Source of the DNA: Streptomyces sp. MS191
GTDB lineage: Bacteria; Actinomycetota; Actinomycetes; Streptomycetales; Streptomycetaceae
DNA length: 44,224 nt
Assembly (NCBI RefSeq): GCF_008042125.1
Contig: NZ_RDBI01000054.1
Coordinates: 232,662 to 276,885, forward strand
Reading direction: 5' to 3'
A program made the position numbers and the translations under genes. Shown one piece after another: positions 16,435 to 26,157 of the stretch (positions are counted from its first letter, which is position 1; every line of letters begins with the position of its first letter). Under the pieces are notes generated by a model. It was not told the DNA's origin and did no database searches. It worked only from the letters and a program-made list of their open reading frames with translations.

Positions 16435-18100
16435 AACGCGAAGCCCGGCGACGGGACGTGCGCGGGAGCGCGGCGCGGCTCGGCCTGATGGCCGTGCCCG
16501 TCGCGTTCTTCGGGCTGTTCTTCGCCTGGCCCGTCGCCTCCATCGTCGAGCGCGGGCTCGGCGCCGACGGCGGCCTGCGGTTCGACGGCTTCGCGCGGAC
16601 CCTGGGCCGGCCGGAGATCCTCGACGTGCTGTGGTTCACGCTCTGGCAGGCGCTCGCCTCCACCGCGCTGACCCTGCTGATCGCGCTGCCCGGCGCGTAC
16701 GTCTTCGCCCGCTTCGACTTCCCCGGCAAGGGCGTCCTGCGCGCCGTCGTCACCGTCCCCTTCGTGCTGCCCACCGTCATGGTCGGCACGGCCTTCCTGG
16801 CGCTCGTCGGCCGCCGCGGGCTCCTCGACGAGCTGTGGGGCGTCCGCCTGGACACCGGCGTCTGGGCGATCCTCCTGGCCCACGTCTTCTTCAACTACGC
16901 CGTCGTCGTCCGGACCGTCGGCGGGCTCTGGGCCCAACTCGACCCGCGTCAGGAGGAGGCGGCCCGGGTCCTCGGCGCCTCCCGCTGGACCGCCTGGCGG
17001 AAGGTGACCCTGCCGGCCCTCGTCCCGGCCGTCGGCGCCGCCGCCCTCATGGTGTTCCTCTTCACCGCCGGGTCCTTCGCCGTCGTCCAGATCCTCGGCG
17101 GACCGACGTACTCCACCCTGGAGACGGAGATCTACCGGCAGACGGTCGACCGGTTCGACCTCGGCACGGCCGCCGTGCTCACGATCGTCCAGTTCGTCGC
17201 CGTCGGGGCGATCCTCGCCGTGCACGCCCGGACGGTCCGGCGACGGGAGACCGCGCTGCGACTCGTCGCCCCCGAGCGGACCGCGCGACGCCCCCGGGGC
17301 CTCGGCCAGTGGACGCTGTTCGGGGCCGTCCTGCTCTCGATCGCCCTGCTGCTCGTCCTCCCGCTCGCGGTCCTCGTCGAACGGTCCCTCGACACCCCGC
17401 AGGGGTACGGGTTCGGCTACTACCGGGCGCTGCAGGAGGTCGACGCCTCCGGCACCTTCCTCGTCCCGCTGACCGACACCCTCGCGAACTCCCTCCAGTA
17501 CGCCGTCGTCGCCACCGCCATCGCCGTCGTCATCGGCGGACTGGCCGCGGCGGCGCTGACCCGGCGGGCCGGTCGCTTCGTCCGGGGCTTCGACGCCCTG
17601 CTGATGCTGCCGCTCGGGGTCTCCGCCGTCACCGTCGGCTTCGGCTTCCTGATCACCCTCGACGAGCCGCCGTTCGACCTGCGGGCCAGCTGGATCCTCG
17701 TCCCGCTCGCCCAGGCGCTCGTCGGCGTCCCCTTCGTCGTCCGCACGATGCTGCCCGTGCTGCGCGCGGTGGACGACCGGCTCCGCGAGGCGGCGGCCGT
17801 GCTCGGCGCCTCGCCCCTGCGCGCCTGGCGCGAGGTGGACCTGCCGCTGGTGCGCCGCGCCCTGCTCATCGCGGCCGGCTTCGCGTTCGCCGTCTCCCTC
17901 GGCGAGTTCGGCGCGACCGTCTTCATCGCCCGCCCCGACCGACCCACGCTGCCGGTCGCGGTGGCGCGGCTGCTCGGCCGGCCCGGTGAGCTGAACTACG
18001 GCCAGGCCATGGCCCTCTCGACGATTCTGATGGTGGTGTGCGCGGTGTCCCTGCTCCTGCTCGAACGGCTGCGCACCGACCGCACCTCCGGGGAGTTCTG

Positions 18101-18101
<1 letters not shown>
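16398..18101 (+). CDS. thiP: Thiamine ABC transporter permease, two domains fused
   Basis: A 567-residue inner-membrane protein with about 12 helices, made of two homologous permease halves. Each half has the EAA loop that docks the ATPase: EEAARVLGASRWTAWRKVTLP in the first and REAAAVLGASPLRAWREVDLP in the second. This matches ThiP, which is a fused dimer. The longest start (GTG 16398) overlaps thiB by 37 bases; GTG 16410 is also possible, as neither has a strong ribosome site, and translational coupling is likely. The stop overlaps the ATPase start (TGATG). Confidence 0.92.
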
Positions 18102-19132
<1,031 letters not shown>

Positions 19133-19136
19133 CCGC

Positions 19137-19167
19137 GCGCCCGGGCCGTGCACCGGGGGCCGGGCGC
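19137..19167. terminator. Terminator between convergent thiQ and DMT gene
   Basis: GCGCCCGG (19137-19144) pairs perfectly with CCGGGCGC (19160-19167) across 15 bases, in the 76-base gap between two convergent genes. It could serve both strands. Confidence 0.6.
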
Positions 19168-19208
19168 ACGGGGGAGTGGCCCGGCGGCCTCCGGTGGTGC
19201 GGCCGCGG

Positions 19209-20156
19209 TCACGGAGTCGCGGCGGGCTCCCGGGCCGCGGGCGCGGTGCCGTCGCCCCGGCGGGCGTCCGGCACCGGTGCACCGGCCGCCGGCTCGCCCT
19301 CCGGCGACCCGAACCAGGCCACCGCCACCGCGCCGGCCACCGCCAGGACGAACCCCGCCACGGCGAGCCAGGCGAACCCGGGGCGCGAGGCGTCGCCCAG
19401 CCACCAGACGCCGATCATGCCGGGGAGCACGGTCTCGCCGACCACCAGCGCCGCCGTCGCCCCGTTCACCGAACCGATCTGCAACGCGACCGTGTGCAGG
19501 TACATGCCGCCGGCACCGGCCACGAGGATCGCGTACAGCGCCGGATCGGCCAGCAGCGCGACCGGGTCGAAGGGGTCGACGCCGTTCAGCACCCGGACCC
19601 CGACGCCCAGCGCGCCGAAGCCGAGACCCGAGAGGAGACCCGCCAGGACCGCAGCGCGGGCGCCGAGCCGGCGGACGAGAACGGTGCCGCCCGCCATCAG
19701 CAGGACGGAGACCGCGAGCAGCCACCCGTGCGTGGCGAGGGACGTGTGCCCGCTGCCCTCGGGGCCCGCGGCGCTCGCCAGCAGCACCAGCGCCGAGCAG
19801 ACCACCCCGATCGAGGTCCACTCCGGGCGGGTGAGGCGGATGCCGAGGAGCCGGATGCTCAGGACCGCCGTGATCACCAGATTGGCGCTGATCACGGTCT
19901 GCGAGAGGAACAGCGGCAGCATCCGGGCGGCCAGGGCCCCGAGACCGAAGCCGACGAAGTCCAGGATCGTGCCGACGATGAACTCCCAGGTCATCGCCGC
20001 CTTGGCGGTCGAGGACAGGCTCGGCCCGCCGTGCCGGCTGAGCTGTCCGGCCGCCGCCTCACGGCGGGCGGACCTGCGGGAGCCGACCGCCTGCAGGACC
20101 GAACCCGTGCCGTAGCAGAGCGAGGCGGCGACCGCGGTGAGCAGTCCTGTGAGCAC
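19209..20156 (-). CDS. DMT-superfamily (EamA-like) membrane transporter
   Basis: A 315-residue protein with about nine or ten transmembrane helices. The first helix reads MLTGLLTAVAASLCYGTGSVLQA. SQTVISANLVITAVLS and TAALVVGETVLPGMIGVWWLGD are the two repeat halves that characterise drug/metabolite-type transporters. The last 40 residues are a soluble Pro/Ala-rich tail. The start is GTG 20156; the 196 bases upstream show no clear promoter. It lies alone on the minus strand between the thiamine operon and an ABC exporter. The substrate cannot be inferred. Confidence 0.8.
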   Translation of the reverse strand: MLTGLLTAVAASLCYGTGSVLQAVGSRRSARREAAAGQLSRHGGPSLSSTAKAAMTWEFIVGTILDFVGFGLGALAARMLPLFLSQTVISANLVITAVLSIRLLGIRLTRPEWTSIGVVCSALVLLASAAGPEGSGHTSLATHGWLLAVSVLLMAGGTVLVRRLGARAAVLAGLLSGLGFGALGVGVRVLNGVDPFDPVALLADPALYAILVAGAGGMYLHTVALQIGSVNGATAALVVGETVLPGMIGVWWLGDASRPGFAWLAVAGFVLAVAGAVAVAWFGSPEGEPAAGAPVPDARRGDGTAPAAREPAATP

Positions 20157-20352
20157 TGGGGGCTCCGTTCCCGTCGTACGGCATTCCCGCCGTGTGCCGT
20201 TCCTGTGTCGTCCCCGGGACAGACGGGATACCGGGCGCCGAAGTTGCCTCCGGCCGCCGGACGGGACGGGCGGGAGCCGGGCGGTCCGGGGCGTCGGCCC
20301 CCGGTCGTCGCCGTCGGGCGGCGGGCGCCGGGAGCCGGGATCGCGCGGCCGG

Positions 20353-21495
20353 TCAGCCGCCCAGCGGGACGGCCGCGAGCGCTCCGACCAGCCAGGTCAG
20401 GGGCAGGAAGACCACCAGCAGGGCGCCCGCCCGCAGCAGCGCGGCGGTGCGCAGCACCGTGGGCGGGGCGCCCAGGCGCAGCAGCGCCTCGGTGGTGTGG
20501 GCGCGGCACTGCTTCGATTCGAGGGTCGCCGTCAGCAGCGTCGCCGTCGTGCAGGACATCACCAGCGCCGCGCCCAGGCCGGTCAGCGGGCCGAAGTCGC
20601 CCGTCCCGGACCCGTACAGGGTGACCGCGGCCACCGCCCCGGACGCCACCGCGCACACCACGCCCAGGGGGCGGCCGATGCGGCGGGACTCGTCCATCAG
20701 GACGCGGCCGGCCAGCAGCCGGACCGCGCCGGGCCGGACCGCCTGCAGGAGGCGTCCGCACCAGTGGGTCAGGCCGGGTCCGGCCATCGCGAGACCGACG
20801 GCCGTGAGGACCCAGCCGGCGAGGACGCCTCCCGGGCTGGCCTCGAAGCGGCCCGGCAGCGGGAAGTCGCCGTTCCCGCCGCCCTGGCCGGCGTACGTCT
20901 CCACGGCCAGCCCCACGGCGAGCAGCGCGACGCCCCAGGGCAGTCCCGACGGGACCGTCCGCTCCGCGCCCTCGGGCGCGGCGGGCTTCCGCGGCCGCAG
21001 GGCGAGCCCGGCGGCCGTCGAGGCGACCACCGGCAGGATCGCGAGCAGGGTGAGCGCGGCGGCCAGCGGGAGGGGCTGGTCGGCGGCGAGCAGCTCGGCC
21101 GCGGCGCCGTCGAAGGGCAGGCCGGTGATGTCGCCGCGCAGGTGCAGGTAGAACAGCAGGGCGAGCATCGAGCCCAGCGTGCAGGAGACCGCCGTCGACG
21201 CGGCGGCGAGCGCCGTCAGCCGGGCCGGGCCGAGCCCGATCGCCGAGAGCCCCGGCCGCGGCCGGGTGCTGGGGTCCGTACGGGCCACCGCCACCGCGAA
21301 GTGCGCGGTCGCGGCCAGCGGGATCGCGCACCACAGCAGTCGCAGCACGGACGCGGCCGACCGGTCCGGATGGCCCACGGCGTACCCCAGCGTGCACAGC
21401 AGAAGGAAGCCGACCCCCGCCGCGGCCGTGGCGACCAGGAGCCGCCGCAGCAGGACGAGGGGATGGGTGCCGCGGACTAGACGGAGAGCGAGCAC
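20353..21495 (-). CDS. ABC transporter permease, membrane part of a two-gene exporter
   Basis: A 380-residue membrane protein with about eight helices: LLVATAAAGVGFLLLCTLGY near the start, RLTALAAASTAVSCTLGSMLALL, and LGAALVMSCTTATLLTATL in the C-terminal half. Its FtsX-like half-permease layout, with long outside loops, resembles MacB/FtsX-type exporters. The GTG at 21495 lies inside the end of the ATPase gene (19-base overlap), so the two are translationally coupled. The substrate is unknown. Confidence 0.8.
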   Translation of the reverse strand: MLALRLVRGTHPLVLLRRLLVATAAAGVGFLLLCTLGYAVGHPDRSAASVLRLLWCAIPLAATAHFAVAVARTDPSTRPRPGLSAIGLGPARLTALAAASTAVSCTLGSMLALLFYLHLRGDITGLPFDGAAAELLAADQPLPLAAALTLLAILPVVASTAAGLALRPRKPAAPEGAERTVPSGLPWGVALLAVGLAVETYAGQGGGNGDFPLPGRFEASPGGVLAGWVLTAVGLAMAGPGLTHWCGRLLQAVRPGAVRLLAGRVLMDESRRIGRPLGVVCAVASGAVAAVTLYGSGTGDFGPLTGLGAALVMSCTTATLLTATLESKQCRAHTTEALLRLGAPPTVLRTAALLRAGALLVVFLPLTWLVGALAAVPLGG

Positions 21496-22211
21496 GCGGC
21501 GACGCCCTCCGCCCCGTTCGTCGGCGGCAGGGAGCCGGCACTCACGCGGCGCCCGTCCAGCAGGCCGACCGCGCGGTCGGCGAGGGTGGCCACCTCGGCG
21601 TCGTGGGTGGCGAGCAGCACCGTGATGCGGTGCGAGCGGGCCGCGGCGGTGAGGGTGCGCAGCACCTGCGCGCCGTCGGCGCTGTGCAGGGAGGCGGTGG
21701 GTTCGTCGGCGAAGAGCACGGTCGGGGTGGTGACCAGGGCGCGGGCGATCGCGATCCGCTGCCGCTGCGACTGGTTGAGGGCGTGCGGGCGCCGGCGCGC
21801 GCACATGCCGATGTCGAGCCGCTCCAGCCACTCGACGGCGGCGGCCTTGGCGCTCCGGTGCGACACCCCGCGCAACAGGAGCGGCAGGGCGGCGTTCTCC
21901 CAGGTGGTCAGCTCCGGCACGAGTCCCGGCTCGGGGTCGATCCAGCCGAACCGGTCCCTGCGGAGCCGCTCGCGCTGGGGCCCGGTCATGGTGTGCACGG
22001 GACTGCTGTTGAACCAGACCTCGCCCTGCTGGGCGACGGCCTGGCCGGACAGGCACTGCATCAGCGCGGTCTTGCCGCTGCCGCGCGGGCCGACCAGGGC
22101 GAGGATCTCGCCTTCGCGGACCCCGAGGGAGACCCCGCTCAGCGCGGTCGATCCCCCCAGGGAGTAGTGCAGGGAACGCGCCCAGAGCACGTCGTTGTCC
22201 GGTGGGGCCAT
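21477..22211 (-). CDS. ABC transporter ATP-binding protein with a degenerate signature motif
   Basis: A 244-residue ATPase of the LolD/MacB type. Walker A is GPRGSGKT, Walker B is TVLFADEPTASL, and the H-loop is ATHDAEV. The C-loop, normally LSGGQ, reads LNQSQRQRIAIARAL, so the conserved serine-glycine-glycine is replaced. Such a site could bind ATP yet hydrolyse it poorly; if the protein works as a homodimer both sites are affected. ATG 22211 is chosen over GTG 22220 because GAGGTG lies seven bases before it. It is paired with the permease gene by overlap. Confidence 0.85.
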   Translation of the reverse strand: MAPPDNDVLWARSLHYSLGGSTALSGVSLGVREGEILALVGPRGSGKTALMQCLSGQAVAQQGEVWFNSSPVHTMTGPQRERLRRDRFGWIDPEPGLVPELTTWENAALPLLLRGVSHRSAKAAAVEWLERLDIGMCARRRPHALNQSQRQRIAIARALVTTPTVLFADEPTASLHSADGAQVLRTLTAAARSHRITVLLATHDAEVATLADRAVGLLDGRRVSAGSLPPTNGAEGVAACSLSV

Positions 22212-22278
22212 CGCGTACACCTCGAAGTCGGATCGAGTCGGATCGGAGGAGGGTCGGATCTGGTGTGGTCCCCCGTGC

Positions 22279-22296
22279 TTCCCCCGTCCGGGGGAA
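22279..22296. terminator. Short GC hairpin upstream of the ABC genes
   Basis: TTCCCCCG (22279-22286) and CGGGGGAA (22289-22296) are perfectly complementary around a TC centre. On the minus strand it lies between the aminotransferase stop and the ABC ATPase start, so it probably ends the aminotransferase transcript. Nearby, GTCGGATC occurs three times in 22227-22260. Confidence 0.5.
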
Positions 22297-22446
22297 CGAA
22301 GAGACGGTCCTGTCGGTCACTGGGCACCGTAAGGATTCGGATCCGCCGGTACGGACAGCACGCGGCCCGGGCACCCCGTCATCCACTCGGATGGCGGCAT
22401 GCCCGGGCCGTTCACGCCGTGAGGGCGGCGTGGGTCGCGAGGCGCC

Positions 22447-23817
22447 CTACAGCTTCGTCCAGGCCTCCGTGAGGGTCTCGCGGAGGATCCGCTCGATCTC
22501 GTCGAAGGTGGACTGGTCGGAGATCAGCGGCGGGGCCAGCTGGATGACCGGGTCGCCACGGTCGTCGGCGCGGCAGTACAGGCCGTTCTCGAAGAGCGCC
22601 TTCGACAGGAAGCCGTACAGGACGCGCTCGGTCTCCTCGTCGTTGAAGGACTCCTTGGTGACCTTGTCCTTGACGAGCTCGATGCCGTAGAAGAAGCCGT
22701 TGCCGCGGACGTCGCCGACGATCGGCAGGTCGTGCAGCTTCTGCAGGGTCGACAGGAAGTTGCCCTCGTTGTCGAGCACGTGCTGGTTCAGCTTCTCCTT
22801 CTCGAACAGGTCGAGGTTGGCGAGGCCGACGGCCGCGGAGACCGGGTGGCCGCCGAAGGTGTAGCCGTGCAGGAAGGTGTTGTCGCCCTTGTAGAACGGC
22901 TCCGCGAGCCGGTCGGAGACGATGCACGCGCCGATCGGGGAGTAGCCCGAGGTCATGCCCTTCGCGCAGGTGATCATGTCCGGCACGTAGCCGAACTTGT
23001 CGCAGGCGAAGGTGGTGCCGAGGCGGCCGAAGGCGCAGATGACCTCGTCGGAGACGAGCAGCACGTCGTACTGGTCGCAGATCTCGCGGACCCGCTGGAA
23101 GTACCCGGGCGGCGGCGGGAAGCAGCCGCCGGCGTTCTGCACCGGCTCCAGGAAGACGGCGGCGACGGTGTCGGGGCCCTCGAAGAGGATCTCCTGCTCG
23201 ATCTGGTCGGCGGCCCAGCGGCCGAAGGCCTCGGGGTCGTCGCCGAAGAGCGGGGCGCGGTAGATGTTCGTGTTCGGCACCTTGTGCGCGCCGGGCACCA
23301 GCGGCTCGAAGGGGGCCTTCAGGCCGGGCAGGCCGGTGATCGACAGGGCGCCCTGCGGGGTGCCGTGGTAGGCGACCGCGCGGGAGATGACCTTGTACTT
23401 GGTGGGCTTGCCGACCAGCTTGAAGTACTGCTTGGCCAGCTTCCAGGCCGTCTCGACGGCCTCTCCGCCACCGGTGGTGAAGAAGACCTTGTTGAGGTCG
23501 CCCGGGGCCTCGTGGGCGAGGCGCTCGGCCAGTTCGACGGCCTTGGGGTGGGCGTAGGACCACACCGGGAAGAAGGCGAGCTCCTTGGCCTGGCGGGCGG
23601 CGGTCTCGGCGAGCTCCGTGCGGCCGTGGCCGGCCTGGACCACGAACAGGCCGGCGAGGCCGTCGAGGTACTTCCTGCCCTTGTCGTCGTAGATGTAGGT
23701 GCCCTCACCGCGGACGATGGTGGGGACGGGGTTGTTCTCGTACGACGACATGCGGGTGAAGTGCATCCACAGGTGGTCGTAGGCGGACTTGGAGAGATCG
23801 CTGCGGGAGTTGCTCAC
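22447..23817 (-). CDS. Class III aminotransferase, probably polyamine:pyruvate/2-oxoglutarate
   Basis: A 456-residue PLP enzyme of the omega-aminotransferase group. TTGGGEAVETAWKLA binds the PLP phosphate, VSDEVICAFGRLG contains D257, and the Schiff-base lysine is K286 in TCAKGMTSGYSP. Relatives remove the terminal amino group of putrescine, cadaverine or GABA; SpuC-type enzymes feed the aldehyde to an aldehyde dehydrogenase, which here lies divergently just upstream. The GTG at 23817 starts two bases after the regulator stop, so the pair is co-transcribed. From memory it corresponds to S. coelicolor SCO5655, linked to polyamine use. The exact amine is not decided by sequence. Confidence 0.88.
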   Translation of the reverse strand: MSNSRSDLSKSAYDHLWMHFTRMSSYENNPVPTIVRGEGTYIYDDKGRKYLDGLAGLFVVQAGHGRTELAETAARQAKELAFFPVWSYAHPKAVELAERLAHEAPGDLNKVFFTTGGGEAVETAWKLAKQYFKLVGKPTKYKVISRAVAYHGTPQGALSITGLPGLKAPFEPLVPGAHKVPNTNIYRAPLFGDDPEAFGRWAADQIEQEILFEGPDTVAAVFLEPVQNAGGCFPPPPGYFQRVREICDQYDVLLVSDEVICAFGRLGTTFACDKFGYVPDMITCAKGMTSGYSPIGACIVSDRLAEPFYKGDNTFLHGYTFGGHPVSAAVGLANLDLFEKEKLNQHVLDNEGNFLSTLQKLHDLPIVGDVRGNGFFYGIELVKDKVTKESFNDEETERVLYGFLSKALFENGLYCRADDRGDPVIQLAPPLISDQSTFDEIERILRETLTEAWTKL

Positions 23818-23819
23818 GG

Positions 23820-24326
23820 CTATCGGGTTCCCCACATATAGGTCTGCTTCTTGAGCTTGAGGTAGACGAAGCTCTCGGTGGAGCGCACGCCGGGGAGGGT
23901 GCGGATGCGCTTGTTGATCACATCCAGCAGGTGGTCGTCGTCCTCGCAGACGACCTCCACCATCAGGTCGAAGGAGCCCGCGGTCATCACCACGTACTCG
24001 CACTCGGCCATGGCCGTCAGCGCGTCCGCCACCGGGTCCAGGTCGCCCTCGACGTTGATGCCCACCATCGCCTGCCGCCGGAAGCCCACGGTGAGCGGGT
24101 CGGTGACGGCGACGATCTGCATGACGCCCTGGTCGAGCAGCTTCTGGACGCGCTGCCGCACGGCGGCTTCGGACAGGCCGACGGCCTTGCCTATCGCCGC
24201 GTAGGGACGGCGACCGTCCTCCTGTAGCTGCTCGATGATCGCCAGGGAGACGGCATCGATCGTCGGGGACGAACCGGATCCGGTCCTGGAGTTAGCGCTT
24301 TGACTGGCCACGACCTCACTGTGCAC
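23820..24326 (-). CDS. Lrp/AsnC-family transcriptional regulator
   Basis: A 168-residue regulator with an N-terminal helix-turn-helix (IGKAVGLSEAAVRQRVQKL, near residues 45-65) and a C-terminal RAM ligand domain (ECEYVVMTAGSFDLMVEVVCEDDDHLLDVI). Such proteins form octamers and sense amino acids or amines. The GTG at 24326 is chosen; TTG 24347 and GTG 24311 are alternatives. It precedes the aminotransferase by two bases and is divergent from aldehyde dehydrogenase 1, so local control of both is likely. In S. coelicolor the regulator at this place has been reported to act in polyamine use (EpuRI, from memory). Confidence 0.88.
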   Translation of the reverse strand: MHSEVVASQSANSRTGSGSSPTIDAVSLAIIEQLQEDGRRPYAAIGKAVGLSEAAVRQRVQKLLDQGVMQIVAVTDPLTVGFRRQAMVGINVEGDLDPVADALTAMAECEYVVMTAGSFDLMVEVVCEDDDHLLDVINKRIRTLPGVRSTESFVYLKLKKQTYMWGTR

Positions 24327-24358
24327 CGGGACTCGTCTGTCTGGCAAGCCCGGAGCGA

Positions 24359-24375
24359 TGAAATTCGTTGTTTCA
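24359..24375. promoter_or_regulatory. Candidate AsnC-type operator in divergent promoter region
   Basis: TGAAA-N7-TTTCA (24359-24375) is a small perfect inverted repeat in an AT-rich patch that stands out from the GC-rich surroundings, between the divergent regulator and aldehyde dehydrogenase genes. Confidence 0.4.
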
Positions 24376-24504
24376 GCTCCATCATCTCACCGAATCCGAA
24401 GTTGGGGGCTGTCGGGCCTGTCGAAAGCGTCCGCCGAGCGACTACTGTGGGGGTGTCTCACCCATCGGGACAGAATGAACTCTGAACGACAGGAGGGGTG
24501 GCAA

Positions 24505-25941
24505 GTGACCACCGAGCTGCGCCGGCTGCGTAACTACATCAACGGGGAGTTCCGGGACGCCGCCGACGGGCGGACCATCGATGTGGTCAACCCGGCCACG
24601 GGCGAGGTCTTCGCCACGTCTCCGCTCTCCGGCCAGAGCGACGTCGACGCCGCCATGGACGCCGCCGCCGCGGCGTTCCCGGCCTGGCGCGACACCACGC
24701 CGGCCGAACGCCAGAAGGTCCTCCTCAAGATCGCGGACGCGTTCGAGGAGCGGGCCGAGGACCTGATCGCCGCCGAGGTCGAGAACACCGGCAAGCCGGT
24801 CGCCCTCACCGCGAGCGAGGAGATCCCGCCCATGGTGGACCAGATCCGCTTCTTCGCGGGTGCCGCCCGGCTGCTCGAGGGCCGCTCGGCCGGCGAGTAC
24901 ATGGAGGGCATGACCTCGATCGTCCGCCGCGAGCCGGTGGGTGTCTGCGCCCAGGTCGCGCCGTGGAACTACCCGATGATGATGGCCGTGTGGAAGTTCG
25001 CCCCGGCGCTCGCCGCGGGCAACACGGTCGTCCTCAAGCCCTCGGACACCACCCCCGCCTCGACCGTCCTGATCGCCGAGATCATCGGGCAGATCGTCCC
25101 CAAGGGCGTCTTCAACGTCATCTGCGGTGACCGGGAGACCGGCAAGGCGATGGTCGAGCACCCGACCCCGGCGATGGCCTCCATCACCGGCTCGGTACGC
25201 GCCGGCATGCAGGTCGCCGAGTCGGCGGCCAAGGACGTCAAGCGCGTCCACCTGGAGCTCGGCGGCAAGGCCCCGGTCGTCGTCTTCGAGGACACCGACA
25301 TCGCCAAAGCCGTCGAGGACATCTCGGTGGCGGGCTTCTTCAACGCCGGCCAGGACTGTACGGCCGCCACCCGCGTGCTCGTCCACGAGTCCATCCACGA
25401 CGAGTTCGTGGCCCAGCTCGCCAAGGCCGCCACCGACACGAAGACCGGCCAGCCGGACGACGAGGACGTGCTCTACGGCCCGCTGAACAACGCCAACCAG
25501 CTCGCGCAGGTCAGCGGCTTCATCGAGCGCCTCCCGGCCCACGCCAAGGTCGAGTCCGGCGGTCACCGCGTCGGCGACAAGGGCTACTTCTACGCCCCGA
25601 CCGTCGTCTCGGGCCTGAAGCAGGACGACGAGATCGTCCAGAACGAGGTCTTCGGCCCGGTCATCACGGTGCAGTCGTTCCGTGACGAGGGCCAGGCCCT
25701 GGAGTTCGCCAACGGCGTGGAGTTCGCCCTCGCCTCCTCGGTCTGGACGAAGGACCACGCCCGCGCGATGCGCATGTCGAAGGCCCTCGACTTCGGCTGC
25801 GTCTGGATCAACACCCACATCCCGCTCGTCGCGGAGATGCCGCACGGCGGCTACAAGAAGTCCGGCTACGGCAAGGACCTCTCGGCGTACGGCTTCGAGG
25901 ACTACACGCGCATCAAGCACGTGATGACGTCCCTGGGCTGA
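24505..25941 (+). CDS. Aldehyde dehydrogenase 1, probable 4-aminobutanal dehydrogenase
   Basis: A 478-residue NAD(P)-dependent ALDH. VAPWNYPMMM is the cofactor-fold entry, LELGGKAP carries the general base E251, and FFNAGQDCTAATR the catalytic C285. EMPHGGYKKSGYGKD and FEDYTRIKHVM close the protein, as in gamma-aminobutyraldehyde dehydrogenases (PatD/PuuC group). The GTG at 24505 follows AGGAGG by about eight bases. It would oxidise the aldehyde made by the neighbouring aminotransferase from putrescine, yielding GABA. A perfect terminator hairpin follows. Confidence 0.9.
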   Translation: MTTELRRLRNYINGEFRDAADGRTIDVVNPATGEVFATSPLSGQSDVDAAMDAAAAAFPAWRDTTPAERQKVLLKIADAFEERAEDLIAAEVENTGKPVALTASEEIPPMVDQIRFFAGAARLLEGRSAGEYMEGMTSIVRREPVGVCAQVAPWNYPMMMAVWKFAPALAAGNTVVLKPSDTTPASTVLIAEIIGQIVPKGVFNVICGDRETGKAMVEHPTPAMASITGSVRAGMQVAESAAKDVKRVHLELGGKAPVVVFEDTDIAKAVEDISVAGFFNAGQDCTAATRVLVHESIHDEFVAQLAKAATDTKTGQPDDEDVLYGPLNNANQLAQVSGFIERLPAHAKVESGGHRVGDKGYFYAPTVVSGLKQDDEIVQNEVFGPVITVQSFRDEGQALEFANGVEFALASSVWTKDHARAMRMSKALDFGCVWINTHIPLVAEMPHGGYKKSGYGKDLSAYGFEDYTRIKHVMTSLG

Positions 25942-25953
25942 ACCCCCTGAACA

Positions 25954-25991
25954 CGGACGGGCGGTCGGGTTCCTCCCCGGCCGCCCGTCCG
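25954..25991 (+). terminator. Terminator after aldehyde dehydrogenase 1
   Basis: CGGACGGGCGG (25954-25964) pairs perfectly with CCGCCCGTCCG (25981-25991) across 16 bases, starting 12 bases after the stop. This separates the dehydrogenase from the next binding-protein gene. Confidence 0.8.
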
Positions 25992-26157
25992 CGCGTCCGG
26001 ACCGGACGGAACGGGCGTCGGCCAGGGCGCACCACCTGCGTCGCCCGGTGATCGACAAGGTGTCGGGGCAGGGGCCGCGGGGGAGACGGAGCGTCCATTG
26101 CCCCGGTGCGCGGCGCGGGGGGAGGCTGCTCGGGTGAGAGCGACAGCGAGGAACACC

